Shown piece by piece: positions 1-7,694 of a stretch of DNA of 20,767 nt. Each line of letters starts with the position of its first letter. Position 1 is the first letter of the stretch. The stretch comes from an uncultured Synergistales bacterium (lineage in GTDB: Bacteria; Synergistota; Synergistia; Synergistales; Aminobacteriaceae). The notes below the pieces were generated by a model. It had not been told where the DNA came from. It searched no databases and saw only the letters and a program-made list of their open reading frames with translations. Position numbers and translations under genes: made by a program. The stretch covers positions 1 through 20,767 of the forward strand of contig CAJOEQ010000005.1 in assembly GCA_905233515.1 (NCBI GenBank). Reading direction: 5' to 3'.

Positions 1-897
1 GCCGATAAAACTTTCAAAACTCGCGTCCTTCCTGCTTGGCGGCCTGATAAAGCAATGAACATTGAGCGCAATACTTGGCAAAATTATCTTGAGAAACTCG
101 GAGAAGCTGCCGGAATGGAAATTAAATCATTTGCTGACTTGAAAGCGGCACTCTCTAAACGCATGGACTTTTTCGCGAGTCAAGGCTGTAAATTAAGCGA
201 TCACGGCCCCGATTATATTCCTTGTGAGATGGCGACTGATCAAGAAATCGAGTCAATTTTTGCTAATCGTCTTAACGGTGGAAATATTGATCGTCTAGCA
301 ATTGACAAATACAAGACGGCATTTTTGCTTTTCGTTGCTCGTGAATACAATAAACGCGGCTGGGTCATGCAGCTTCATTATGGGTGCAGACGCGATAATA
401 ATACACCTATGTTCGATAAGCTCGGGCCTGATACCGGTTTTGACTGCGTAAATAATTCTGCTTCAAGTATGACGACTGCGGCATTTCTCGGAGAACTTGA
501 GAAAACTCATGAGCTGCCTAAAACTATTCTTTACAGCTTAGACGGTAACGATAACGCTTCAATTGATACAATGGCCGGATGTTTCCAGGGTGCAGTAATT
601 GAGGGAGTCTCAAAGATTCAGCACGGTTCAGCATGGTGGTTTGAAGATCACTTTGACGGAATGACTAAGCAAATGAAGACTCTTGCAAGTTTAGGCTATT
701 TACCCGGCTTTATCGGAATGTTGACAGACTCGCGCAGTTTCTTAAGTTATCCGAGACATGAATATTTCAGAAGGATTTTATGCAGGATTCTCGGCGAATG
801 GGTTGAGTCCGGCTTCTTCCCTGATGATAAAGAAACTTTGCACGAAATCGTACGCGGAATTAGCTATGAGAACGCGAAAAAATATTTTAATTTTTAG
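1..897 (+). CDS. uxaC: Uronate isomerase (glucuronate/galacturonate isomerase), 5'-truncated
   Basis: Isomerises D-glucuronate to D-fructuronate and D-galacturonate to D-tagaturonate, the first cytoplasmic step of hexuronate breakdown. The reading frame is open from base 1, so the gene begins outside the window; the 298 residues present are about the C-terminal two thirds of a family protein of roughly 470 residues. The frame before the first ATG (55) is clearly coding (VLPAWRPDKAMN, matching the family block VLPxxRPDK), so that ATG is internal. Other family blocks are QLHYGCRRDNNTPMF and, near the end, GMLTDSRSFLSYPRHEYFRR, which is strongly conserved in UxaC. Only 13 bases separate its stop from the alcohol dehydrogenase gene, so the two are probably co-transcribed in a sugar-acid degradation operon. 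The identification is secure from the motifs. Confidence 0.95.
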   Translation, partial: ADKTFKTRVLPAWRPDKAMNIERNTWQNYLEKLGEAAGMEIKSFADLKAALSKRMDFFASQGCKLSDHGPDYIPCEMATDQEIESIFANRLNGGNIDRLAIDKYKTAFLLFVAREYNKRGWVMQLHYGCRRDNNTPMFDKLGPDTGFDCVNNSASSMTTAAFLGELEKTHELPKTILYSLDGNDNASIDTMAGCFQGAVIEGVSKIQHGSAWWFEDHFDGMTKQMKTLASLGYLPGFIGMLTDSRSFLSYPRHEYFRRILCRILGEWVESGFFPDDKETLHEIVRGISYENAKKYFNF

Positions 898-910
898 GTG
901 ATGAGATTTA

Positions 911-2077
911 ATGCAAAATTTCACGTGGCACAATCCGACTGAATTAATATTCGGAAAAGACACAGTTAAAGACTTAGCACCGAGACTCAAAGCTGATAAT
1001 ATTCACGGCGTTTTGTTAGTTTTCGGCGGCAAAGGAACTTTTAAGAGCGGTGCTTATTCACAAGTTACTGACATGTTAAATAAGGCCGGTATAAATTTTT
1101 CTGAAGTCAACGATATTAAATCAAATCCCAGAATCGACAAAGTTCGTGAAGGAGTTTCACGCGTAAAAGCCGGTGGAATTGACGCGATTCTACCAGTGGG
1201 CGGCGGTTCAGTTTTTGACTCTGCTAAGGCAATTGCTGCGGGGTCATGTTATGAAGGCGACGTATGGGACTTATTTGAGGATAAATCAAAAATTTCTAAG
1301 GCTTTACCCATTTACGGCGTATTAACTGCGTCGGCATCTTCAAGTGAAGTTAATAATATCGCAGTCGTCAGCAATCCTGAAAAAGGTCTGAAAATTTCAA
1401 TTAACAGCCCTGTACTTTATCCTAAAATTTCAGTGATTGATCCCTCATTTCAAGTTACTTTGCCGGAAAAACAGACAGTTTACGGCGGAGTTGATATTAT
1501 TGCTCATATTCTTGAAAGAGTCTTAGACGGCGACGAGGGCAGCGAATTAGTTGACGAACTCGGCTATTCATTAATTCGTACGATGATGAGAGTCATTCCT
1601 GATTTAATCGAAGACCCGAAAAATTATGATTTACGCTGTGAATATGCTTTGGCGGGAGCTATGGCGCATTGCGGTTTTCTCTCAATGGGAAGGACTGCAC
1701 GCGGGGATTTCTCATCTCATCGCATGGGACATTCAATCAGCTTATTATTCGGAGCTGCTCACGGTGCTTCATTGTCAATTATTATGCCTGCATGGGCGAG
1801 ATATTTATACGAAGATAACCCCGTGCCATTTGCTAGACTCGGTGAGGCTGTATTTGATATTTATGACGGCTCAGACGAAGACAAAGCACTTGATGCAATT
1901 GAGGCATTAGAAGATTTCTTCAAAGATATTAACGCTCCTACTACTTTAAGAGAATTAGGCATTAAAGAAGAAGACGTACAGAAATTAGCTGATAACGCTT
2001 CACGGGGCGAGTCTTTCGGAGTATTAAGCAAATTAGAACCTGAAGACGTTTTAGAAATTTTCAAGTTAGCATATTAA
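911..2077 (+). CDS. Iron-containing alcohol dehydrogenase (YqhD/butanol dehydrogenase type)
   Basis: A 388-residue type III, metal-dependent alcohol dehydrogenase, which should interconvert an aldehyde and an alcohol with NAD(P)H in the cytoplasm. The N-terminal nucleotide-binding half has the family GGGS signature (residues 97-100, in PVGGGSVFDSAKA). By alignment with E. coli YqhD (Asp194, His198, His267, His281) the metal ligands are Asp195, His199, His270 and His284, all present. Length is normal for the family. The start ATG lies 13 bases after the uxaC stop with only a weak purine-rich site (GATGAG). Position behind uxaC suggests a role in a uronate or other sugar-derived aldehyde pathway, but family members are promiscuous and the substrate cannot be read from sequence. 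Fructuronate reductases are a different family, so I do not assign that role. Confidence 0.92.
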   Translation: MQNFTWHNPTELIFGKDTVKDLAPRLKADNIHGVLLVFGGKGTFKSGAYSQVTDMLNKAGINFSEVNDIKSNPRIDKVREGVSRVKAGGIDAILPVGGGSVFDSAKAIAAGSCYEGDVWDLFEDKSKISKALPIYGVLTASASSSEVNNIAVVSNPEKGLKISINSPVLYPKISVIDPSFQVTLPEKQTVYGGVDIIAHILERVLDGDEGSELVDELGYSLIRTMMRVIPDLIEDPKNYDLRCEYALAGAMAHCGFLSMGRTARGDFSSHRMGHSISLLFGAAHGASLSIIMPAWARYLYEDNPVPFARLGEAVFDIYDGSDEDKALDAIEALEDFFKDINAPTTLRELGIKEEDVQKLADNASRGESFGVLSKLEPEDVLEIFKLAY

Positions 2078-2085
2078 AATTTTTC

Positions 2086-2127
2086 AGCAGGGAGAGTCAT
2101 TTATTTCTGATTCTTCCTGCTATTTTT
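2086..2127 (+). terminator. Intrinsic terminator after the uxaC-alcohol dehydrogenase operon
   Basis: A 14-bp stem, AGCAGGGAGAGTCA (2086-2099) with TGATTCTTCCTGCT (2108-2121), including two G-U pairs, closes an 8-base loop and is followed by ATTTTT (2122-2127). It starts 9 bases after the dehydrogenase stop. The 3' arm and U tract lie inside the last codons of the convergent small gene on the minus strand. Read from the minus strand the stem is followed by GAAAAATTTT, so it may also stop minus-strand transcription, less typically. Confidence 0.85.
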
Positions 2128-2322
2128 CACGAACAGCCACGCCTGCCAGACCCCGAATCCCGTTATAACTGGAATAACGCACAAAGCAATTAATAAAGGC
2201 CATTCATTTTTTATAAGCCAGTTGCAAGCCCATATACTAAGAAATGCATAACACGCAATTAATAAGCCCGCTGATAAGACTTTGCCGAATAAGATAACTT
2301 CACGCAAATTTTTTAATTTCAT
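2101..2322 (-). CDS. Small two-helix membrane protein of unknown function
   Basis: A 73-residue protein that I do not recognise. It has a basic N-terminus (MKLKNLRE), two hydrophobic segments (about residues 9-36, containing LLIACYAFLSIWA, and about 43-65, containing LLIALCVIPVITGFGV), and a basic C-terminal tail (KNSRKNQK), consistent with a helical hairpin having both ends in the cytoplasm. Its ATG is 17 bases after the rsmG stop and no good Shine-Dalgarno site precedes it, so it is probably the last gene of the hisB-nitroreductase-rsmG transcription unit. Its 3' end overlaps the convergent terminator hairpin. Support is the open frame, operon position and coherent membrane topology. It could be a lineage-specific membrane peptide. 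Confidence 0.65.
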   Translation of the reverse strand: MKLKNLREVILFGKVLSAGLLIACYAFLSIWACNWLIKNEWPLLIALCVIPVITGFGVWQAWLFVKNSRKNQK

Positions 2323-2339
2323 GATAAATAATCACTCAC

Positions 2340-2987
2340 TCATTCCCAGAATTTTTTTATAGCTGCTTGGCCGGGTTTTCGCGGGTAAATGCTCGGACAC
2401 TTTGAAATTTTCTCCCATATAACAAGGCATTTATACGAGTCTTTATCTCCATAAAATTTTATTTCAGGTTCAGAGAGTCCCAGCTTATGCCATTTATTAT
2501 TAACCTCGCTTAATTCGTCGTGAACTTTTTCGCCCTTGAAAGTTATAATTTGCCCTGAAATTTTCACAAGAGGAGCTAATAATTCAGCAGTTACTCCCGC
2601 ACTTGCAACCGCACGAGCACAAGCTAAATCAAATTTTCCACGGTGAGTCCTCGCAAAATCTTCACTTCTTGCACAAATTATATTTACATTATTTATTTCA
2701 AGAGAGTTAATTATTTCTTGCATGGCCTCACATTTTTTATTTATGCTGTCAATCAAAGTAATTTGCGATTCAGGCCTCATTATTGCCCAGACGACTCCGG
2801 GAAGACCGCCCCCGCTGCCGACATCGATAATATTTCTTACTTCAGGCAAAAATTTCAGAGACTCTAAACAGTCAACAATTTGCAAGTTATAAATTTCTTC
2901 ACTGCCTCGAGTCCCTGTTAATCTCGCTCGCTTGCATGAGTCTAATAACTCAGCAAATTTATATAACGTGAATTCTTGAGGGCTCAT
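2340..2987 (-). CDS. rsmG: 16S rRNA (guanine-527 N7)-methyltransferase RsmG/GidB
   Basis: Transfers methyl from S-adenosylmethionine to N7 of G527 (E. coli numbering) of 16S rRNA; loss in other bacteria gives low-level streptomycin resistance. The 215-residue protein has the Rossmann SAM-binding motif DVGSGGGLPG (55-64), the following acidic strand end TLIDSINKK, the middle block FDLACARAVA and the C-terminal YPRKPGQA signature. Length is normal for RsmG. Its ATG overlaps the 3' end of the nitroreductase gene by 29 bases, with a weak AAGAAG site, so translation is probably coupled. The gene is placed with metabolic genes here and not in the gidA/parAB setting seen in many bacteria. Confidence 0.95.
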   Translation of the reverse strand: MSPQEFTLYKFAELLDSCKRARLTGTRGSEEIYNLQIVDCLESLKFLPEVRNIIDVGSGGGLPGVVWAIMRPESQITLIDSINKKCEAMQEIINSLEINNVNIICARSEDFARTHRGKFDLACARAVASAGVTAELLAPLVKISGQIITFKGEKVHDELSEVNNKWHKLGLSEPEIKFYGDKDSYKCLVIWEKISKCPSIYPRKPGQAAIKKFWE

Positions 2988-3453
2988 ATCTATCTTCTTG
3001 AGGGTGCTTATTTAACGGCCAGCCGACCGGAATAATAGTAAACGCTCTAAAATTTTCGGGCAAATTCAAAATCTTTTCTACGGCCTTCATTCTCTCTTCA
3101 TTCGGAGCAATTCCCAGCATTACAGCCCCGAGTCCTAGCTCTTCAGCCTCAATTAAAATATTTTCAACAGATATAGCCATGTCAATATTTACCATTTCGG
3201 GGACTCGTAAATTTTTAGTGTTATAACAAGGCACTATAACAACAGGTGCATTTGCGGCGGGCTTTGAATAGGGAGTCGCTTTTGAAAGCTGTAAAATTAA
3301 ATCTTTGTCATTAATTACCCAGAATTCCCACGGCTGTTGATTCATTGCACTGGGAGCGGCCATCGCTGCACGTAAAATTTTGATGATATACTTGCTTTCT
3401 ACTTCACGGGACTCAAATTGTCTCGTGCTGACTCGTGTAAAAATTGCGTTCAT
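2959..3453 (-). CDS. Nitroreductase-family flavoprotein (FMN-dependent oxidoreductase)
   Basis: A short (164-residue) nitroreductase-fold protein expected to bind FMN and use NAD(P)H to reduce an unknown acceptor. Visible family elements are the N-terminal phosphate-binding STRQF (about 9-13), the APSAMNQQPWEF block (about 33-44), the LGLGAVMLGI segment (about 106-115) and the late IIPVGWP block. Its ATG has a clear AAGGAG site, and it starts 31 bases after the hisB stop, so it is co-transcribed with hisB. This short class in anaerobes is very diverse; ferredoxin-like partners and substrates are unknown, and a specific function should not be inferred. Confidence 0.88.
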   Translation of the reverse strand: MNAIFTRVSTRQFESREVESKYIIKILRAAMAAPSAMNQQPWEFWVINDKDLILQLSKATPYSKPAANAPVVIVPCYNTKNLRVPEMVNIDMAISVENILIEAEELGLGAVMLGIAPNEERMKAVEKILNLPENFRAFTIIPVGWPLNKHPQEDRYEPSRIHVI

Positions 3454-3484
3454 GATTTATTTTGACTCCTTATAAATAAAAATT

Positions 3485-4072
3485 TTATAGCACACCTTTT
3501 GTAGATGGAATCTCAGTTACATAATCAAGATTGATTTTAACGGCTTGAGCAATACTCCGGGCAGCTGATTTAAAGGCGCATTCTATTATGTGATGTGCGT
3601 TAGTTCCTGATAATTGCTTAAAATGTAGAGTACTGAGGGAATTTCTCACAAAACCGAGCCAAAACTCCTGCGCAAGTTCAGTGTCAAAATCTCCCACTTT
3701 TTGAGCGTTTATATTCATGTCCCAGCCTAAATAAGCCCGTCCGGAAAAATCTATAGCAGTGAGAATTAAAGCCTCATCCATCGGCAAAATTATATGTCCG
3801 TAACGAGTTATTCCGCGTTTTTCGCCGAGTGATTTATTAAATGCCTGACCTAGCGCGATTCCTATATCTTCAACTGTGTGATGATAATCAACAAAAGTAT
3901 CTCCCTCGCAGTGAATATCTAAATCAAATTTTCCGTGTGACGCAAATAAATTTAACATGTGATCAAGAAATCCGCAGCCAGTTTTTATATTATTTTTGCC
4001 GGTACCGTCAAGATTTAGCAAAAGTTTTATATTTGTCTCGCGTGTTTGGCGGGTAATTTCGCAATGTCTCAT
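3485..4072 (-). CDS. hisB: Imidazoleglycerol-phosphate dehydratase HisB
   Basis: Removes water from imidazoleglycerol phosphate to give imidazole acetol phosphate, a manganese-dependent step of histidine synthesis. The frame opens further upstream (to 4150), but the ATG at 4072 is preferred: it has a GGGAGG site 10 bases upstream and gives 195 residues, the usual monofunctional length, starting MRHCEITRQT. Metal-binding motifs are present: GFLDHML (about 34-40), DYHHTVED (62-69) and GTNAHHIIECAFKSAARS (about 156-173). No phosphatase domain is fused. No other his gene is in the window, so hisB is separated from the rest of its pathway here. It is the first gene of a four-gene minus-strand unit and is divergent from a LysR regulator. 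Confidence 0.96.
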   Translation of the reverse strand: MRHCEITRQTRETNIKLLLNLDGTGKNNIKTGCGFLDHMLNLFASHGKFDLDIHCEGDTFVDYHHTVEDIGIALGQAFNKSLGEKRGITRYGHIILPMDEALILTAIDFSGRAYLGWDMNINAQKVGDFDTELAQEFWLGFVRNSLSTLHFKQLSGTNAHHIIECAFKSAARSIAQAVKINLDYVTEIPSTKGVL

Positions 4073-4094
4073 TTTCTTATAACCTCCCTGATAA

Positions 4095-4122
4095 ATTATA
4101 TATAATGTGATAGTATTTACAA
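4095..4122 (-). promoter_or_regulatory. Probable sigma-70-type promoter of hisB
   Basis: On the minus strand TTGTAA (4122-4117) and a perfect TATAAT (4100-4095) are separated by 16 bases. The predicted start of transcription near 4088-4089 gives a very short leader beginning at the GGGAGG ribosome site (4088-4083). The -35 box overlaps the left arm of the inverted repeat at 4121-4130, so a bound regulator there could affect it. Confidence 0.65.
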
Positions 4123-4169
4123 AATAGTTAGGGGCATTAACGGCCTGCATTTCAGGACTTAACTATTTT
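4121..4169. promoter_or_regulatory. Perfect inverted repeat between hisB and the LysR gene, candidate operator
   Basis: AAAATAGTTA (4121-4130) and TAACTATTTT (4160-4169) are exact reverse complements separated by 29 bases. Just outside, GTGATA (4107-4112) and TATCAC (4171-4176) are also complementary, though set at unequal distances. It sits in the divergent gap and covers the hisB -35 region, a normal place for a LysR-type regulator site, but the spacing is longer than the usual T-N11-A box. Assignment to the neighbouring regulator is inference. Confidence 0.4.
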
Positions 4170-4207
4170 ATATCACGCAGCAAAATTTTTATATGAGAGG
4201 TCATTTA

Positions 4208-5080
4208 ATGGAATTAAGAACGCTAAAATATTTTGTCGAGATCGCCGAGCAAGAAAGTTTAACAAAAGCCGCCTTAAAATTGCATATCACACAGCCGACT
4301 CTTTCACGTCAAATCGCAATGTTGGAAGAAGAAACCGGCAAAAAATTATATATTCGCACAAATTATAATATAAGGCTCACAGAAGACGGCATATTGCTCA
4401 AGAAACGCGCTCAAGAAATTATAGAACTCGAGTCAAAAACTTTAGCGGAACTTGCTGATTCAGATAATGCGAACATTAAAGGAGTTGTCTATATAGGTGC
4501 AGGAGAAACAGCCGGAGTCAAATATCTTGCAAAAATTATAAAATCTCTGCGCGAATCTCATCCCGGCATAAAATATCGCATGATAAGCGGTGATGCTGAA
4601 GACATTTCCGATAAACTTGACAAGGGACTAATTGATTTCGGCCTATTCGTCGGCAAAATGAATTTAAATAAATATGATTATATAGCACTTCCTGATTCAG
4701 ATAGATGGGGCGTAATTGTGCGCTTAACTGATAAATTAGCAGTTAAAAATTTTATTACTCCTGAAGATTTGCGCGATCGTGAGTTATTATTTTCTCATCA
4801 GGCAAAATCACACGGCGAATTCTCCGACTGGCTGGGCTATCCTATTGAAAGTTTAAATATAATCGGGACTCATAATCTTGCATTTAACGCGTCTATAATG
4901 GTACGTGAAGGGCTTGGCATGCTCGTTACAATTGAGGGAATAATAAGCACTCTCACTGAAAACAAGTTAAAATTTATTCCGTTAAAACCTGAAATTAAAG
5001 CCGGACTCGTTCTAGCATGGAGAAAGGACTCATTTTTCACTAAAGCAGCTAGAAAATTTCTTGAATATTTCTCAAGATAA
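4208..5080 (+). CDS. LysR-family transcriptional regulator
   Basis: A 290-residue DNA-binding regulator. The N-terminal winged helix-turn-helix spans about residues 2-60 (MELRTLKYFVEIAEQESLTK, then ITQPTLSRQIAMLEEETG), followed by the linker helix and a periplasmic-binding-protein-like effector domain (about 85-290). An earlier in-frame ATG at 4193 has no ribosome site. The ATG at 4208 has GAGAGG seven bases upstream and gives the standard MELRxLxYF start, so it is chosen. It is divergent from hisB and 70 bases upstream of the symporter gene. The usual guess is that it controls one of these neighbours in response to a small ligand; the symporter on the same strand is the more natural target. 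Confidence 0.93.
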   Translation: MELRTLKYFVEIAEQESLTKAALKLHITQPTLSRQIAMLEEETGKKLYIRTNYNIRLTEDGILLKKRAQEIIELESKTLAELADSDNANIKGVVYIGAGETAGVKYLAKIIKSLRESHPGIKYRMISGDAEDISDKLDKGLIDFGLFVGKMNLNKYDYIALPDSDRWGVIVRLTDKLAVKNFITPEDLRDRELLFSHQAKSHGEFSDWLGYPIESLNIIGTHNLAFNASIMVREGLGMLVTIEGIISTLTENKLKFIPLKPEIKAGLVLAWRKDSFFTKAARKFLEYFSR

Positions 5081-5150
5081 TAGCCCGCTGAAATAAAATA
5101 TAAATATGATAGAATAATTTATAATTTCAAGACTCAGGGAGCGGAAAATT

Positions 5151-6779
5151 TTGTCATATCAAGAATTTAACACGAATTCTATATCAGAAGCTATGAATTT
5201 TATTTGTGATGAGACAAAAAAATATATCACTAATCACAAAGAAGCCGGCCAAGCTCAATTAATGGCTGAAGAGTGTATTAATAAATTGCTTGAACATGCA
5301 GACGACACGGCAAATAATAAAATCTGCGTAAATATAAAAAAATTCTTCGGCAGCGTCAAAATAAATATCTCAGTGAAAGGTCAAAAATTTGACTTTGAAG
5401 ACAGCCTAAACTTTGGTATAGATTTCAATCAAGAAAATATCTCAACAGGAACAGCCGGCGCGATTTCAAATTTACTGATAAAATCATTTGCCGGAAAATT
5501 GCACTATAAACATCATAGAGGCACAAATTATATAATTATTACCGCGTCAAAATCTCCGTATACTTCACTTTATTACACGGGGGCGGCCTTGATTCTTGCG
5601 ATAATAACGGGTCTTGTCATGAAAAATTTTGCGTCTGAATCTGTCTGCACGTATATTAATGACATGTTTTTATCGAGCGTGAATAAAATTTTTATGAATT
5701 CTCTTAAATTATGCGCTGTAGCACTTGTATTTTTTTCTGTATCATCGTGTATTACTAATATCGGGAATCTTTCAGACTTGAAAAAAATCGGCGGAACTCT
5801 GACAATATGTTTTATTTTGCTGCAAATTCTCGCGCTTATTACTGGCATAACGACATTTTATATTTTAAAGCCGGGCGCAGATCTCGCAATAAATTCTATA
5901 GATACAAATAATATTATTTCCGGCTCCGTCTCAGTTCGTGACACTATTATAAATATTTTCCCTGATAATCTCGTTAAGCCTTTCTTGAACGGTGATATGC
6001 TGCAATTAATAGTACTTGCTATTTTACTAGGCTGGGCAGTGATTAAAACAGGGACTAATACATTTAAAAAATTTCTCGATGAGTGCAATACAATTTTTAT
6101 GCAGATTACAACAGCAGTAATGAAATTTATTCCCCTTGTAGTATTTTGTTCTATAACGTCGCTGATTTTGACAATGGGCGGCAAAACTATGAGATCACTA
6201 ATTGAAATATTAATAGCCATAGAAATAGCTTTTATTGCAATTTCTGTATTACTTACATTAATCGCTGCTTTTATGGGCCGTCTAAATCCTTTAAAAATTT
6301 TGCTTAAATCAATACCGACTATTATTACATCTTTTGTAACTTGTTCGAGCAATGTAGCAATACCTGACAATCTTAAAGCCTGCGAAAAGATGGGAGTAGA
6401 TCCTAAACTCTACACGATTTCTATACCTTTAGGGACTGCTATAAATAAACTCGGAAGTTGTATAGAATTATCGTTCGGGTCTCTGACTCTTGCTTATATT
6501 TACGGAATAAATGTCTCGCCTTTAACAGCTTTATCAATGATTTTCACGTTTTTATTGCTCGGAGTTGCTGCTCCTGTAGTTCCCGGCGGTACGTTTATAT
6601 CAATTACGGCTGTTCTTGTAATGCTGGGCTGCCCCGTTGAAGCTGTTGCGCTTTTAATGTCAGTTGCTCCGGCTATTGATATGGTATGTGCCATAGTAAA
6701 CGCGTTCGGAAATACAACGACGACTCTTATAGCGGCCTCTCATGAAAAAATGATAGATAAAGAAATTTTTAACTCGTGA
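5151..6779 (+). CDS. Cation:dicarboxylate/amino-acid symporter with N-terminal degenerate GHKL-type ATPase domain
   Basis: A 542-residue inner-membrane protein. The start is TTG at 5151, supported by AGGGAG (5136-5141). Residues about 1-133 are soluble and resemble an RsbW/HATPase_c_2 domain: an N-box-like segment AEECINKLLEHA (39-50), a strand VKGQKFDFED (75-84) in place of the G1 box, and GTAGAISNLLIKSF (100-113) then RGTNYIIIT as in the G2 region. Residues about 140-530 are a glutamate/dicarboxylate:cation symporter (SDF) domain with hairpin-1 TCSSNVAIP (397-405), INKLGS (431-436), VVPGG (476-480) and DMVCAIVNAFGNTTTT (510-525). Compared with GltPh, Arg397 corresponds to Cys513, Asp405 to Asn521 and Asp312 to Leu434. 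So the acidic-side-chain contact and two sodium ligands are missing, and substrate and coupling ion probably differ. The gene follows the LysR regulator. Confidence 0.85.
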   Translation: MSYQEFNTNSISEAMNFICDETKKYITNHKEAGQAQLMAEECINKLLEHADDTANNKICVNIKKFFGSVKINISVKGQKFDFEDSLNFGIDFNQENISTGTAGAISNLLIKSFAGKLHYKHHRGTNYIIITASKSPYTSLYYTGAALILAIITGLVMKNFASESVCTYINDMFLSSVNKIFMNSLKLCAVALVFFSVSSCITNIGNLSDLKKIGGTLTICFILLQILALITGITTFYILKPGADLAINSIDTNNIISGSVSVRDTIINIFPDNLVKPFLNGDMLQLIVLAILLGWAVIKTGTNTFKKFLDECNTIFMQITTAVMKFIPLVVFCSITSLILTMGGKTMRSLIEILIAIEIAFIAISVLLTLIAAFMGRLNPLKILLKSIPTIITSFVTCSSNVAIPDNLKACEKMGVDPKLYTISIPLGTAINKLGSCIELSFGSLTLAYIYGINVSPLTALSMIFTFLLLGVAAPVVPGGTFISITAVLVMLGCPVEAVALLMSVAPAIDMVCAIVNAFGNTTTTLIAASHEKMIDKEIFNS

Positions 6780-6871
6780 TTTTGTAGAGAAATATTTGCG
6801 GTATCGTGATAAATAGGCAGCTAAAAATTTTTCATGAAATCATAAGGAATTAAAATATTTGCGTAAAAATT

Positions 6872-6901
6872 GCCGTGATTCTTGCGTATAGAGTTCACGG
6901 C
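6872..6901 (-). terminator. Probable terminator of the long minus-strand operon
   Basis: GCCGTGA (6872-6878) and TCACGGC (6895-6901) form a 7-bp GC-rich stem with a 16-base loop that can pair partly. Read on the minus strand, 20 bases after the stop of the hydrolase gene, the stem is followed by AATTTTTA. Read on the plus strand it is followed by GTTATAAAATTTTT, so it may also serve the symporter gene. The rest of the 141-base convergent gap holds nothing recognisable. Confidence 0.6.
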
Positions 6902-6920
6902 GTTATAAAATTTTTCATGT

Positions 6921-7691
6921 TTACAGCGTGAGAGTCTCTAAATCATCAGGAATAAAAATTTTTCCAGTAAAATATTTTTTTGCTTCCTGAGTGTATAATT
7001 CGCGCCGGTTTAATAAATTCTCGTCTTCAGTGTGATAGAGCAGCAAATTTTTAACGTGTAATCTCTGTGCGAGTTCGCTTGCGTCCTTCACTGTTGAGTG
7101 ATTTTTTTCGTAGGGCTTGAATTTATCAGCTTGAGAATATAAGCAAAACGCCTCATGTAACAGCCAATCAGAGCATGGCTCATCACCGCAGCACGTTAAT
7201 TTTTTCGAGCCGTCATATTTCATGCAAAAACCGAACTGTTTAGTGCGATTTGAGCCAATATCAAAAAATGTGAAGTCAAGCCCCGCTATTTTCCTTGACT
7301 CGTGATTGTCTATCTTGATTAAATGAATCCGATTACCTATAAAACCGGCCTGATATGGCAATAATAATTTATCAGCTAGTTCAATTACAAGATTTAAGAC
7401 TTTATCATGCGAATAAATATTTATATTCCCGTCAAAATTATTCTTATTCATGCGCTGTGCGGAAATTCTAATTATCCATATTAAGCCTAACAAGTGATCT
7501 ATATGCGAATGAGTTATAAAAATGTCGTGAATTTCCTGTAAATCAAGATTAACGCGCCTTAACTGATGCAAAATATAATTCCCGCCCCCTGTGTCAATTA
7601 AAATATTGCCATTTTCTGAACGAATCACAAAGCAAGTATTATAACATTCAGTAACAAGCGCGTTTCCTGTTCCTAACATAGTTAATCGCAT
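6921..7691 (-). CDS. Metallo-beta-lactamase-fold hydrolase, RNase Z-like subgroup
   Basis: A 256-residue cytoplasmic metallohydrolase. The first strand MLGTGNALV (5-13) is typical of RNase Z/arylsulfatase-like members. Metal-binding residues are ILIDTGGG (30-37, first motif) and THSHIDH (60-66, HxHxDH), followed later by CCGDEP, with an Asp ligand, and LLLYHTED, with the last His. The tRNase Z substrate elements are not obvious, so true tRNA 3' processing is not claimed; a phosphodiesterase or esterase role is equally possible. It starts 3 bases after the dxr stop with only a weak GGTG site, so it is the last, translationally coupled gene of the envelope operon. In many bacteria the site protease rseP follows dxr; here this hydrolase does. 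Confidence 0.85.
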   Translation of the reverse strand: MRLTMLGTGNALVTECYNTCFVIRSENGNILIDTGGGNYILHQLRRVNLDLQEIHDIFITHSHIDHLLGLIWIIRISAQRMNKNNFDGNINIYSHDKVLNLVIELADKLLLPYQAGFIGNRIHLIKIDNHESRKIAGLDFTFFDIGSNRTKQFGFCMKYDGSKKLTCCGDEPCSDWLLHEAFCLYSQADKFKPYEKNHSTVKDASELAQRLHVKNLLLYHTEDENLLNRRELYTQEAKKYFTGKIFIPDDLETLTL

Positions 7692-7694
7692 GTA

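Noticed and set aside
4073..4150. Longer N-terminus for hisB starting at 4150
   Set aside because: The extra 26 residues do not resemble HisB, and a good GGGAGG site and the normal protein length support the ATG at 4072. The extension would also cover the promoter.
5858..6370. 170-codon minus-strand open frame inside the symporter gene
   Set aside because: Antisense to conserved transporter segments; its composition mirrors the membrane helices and there is no start context.
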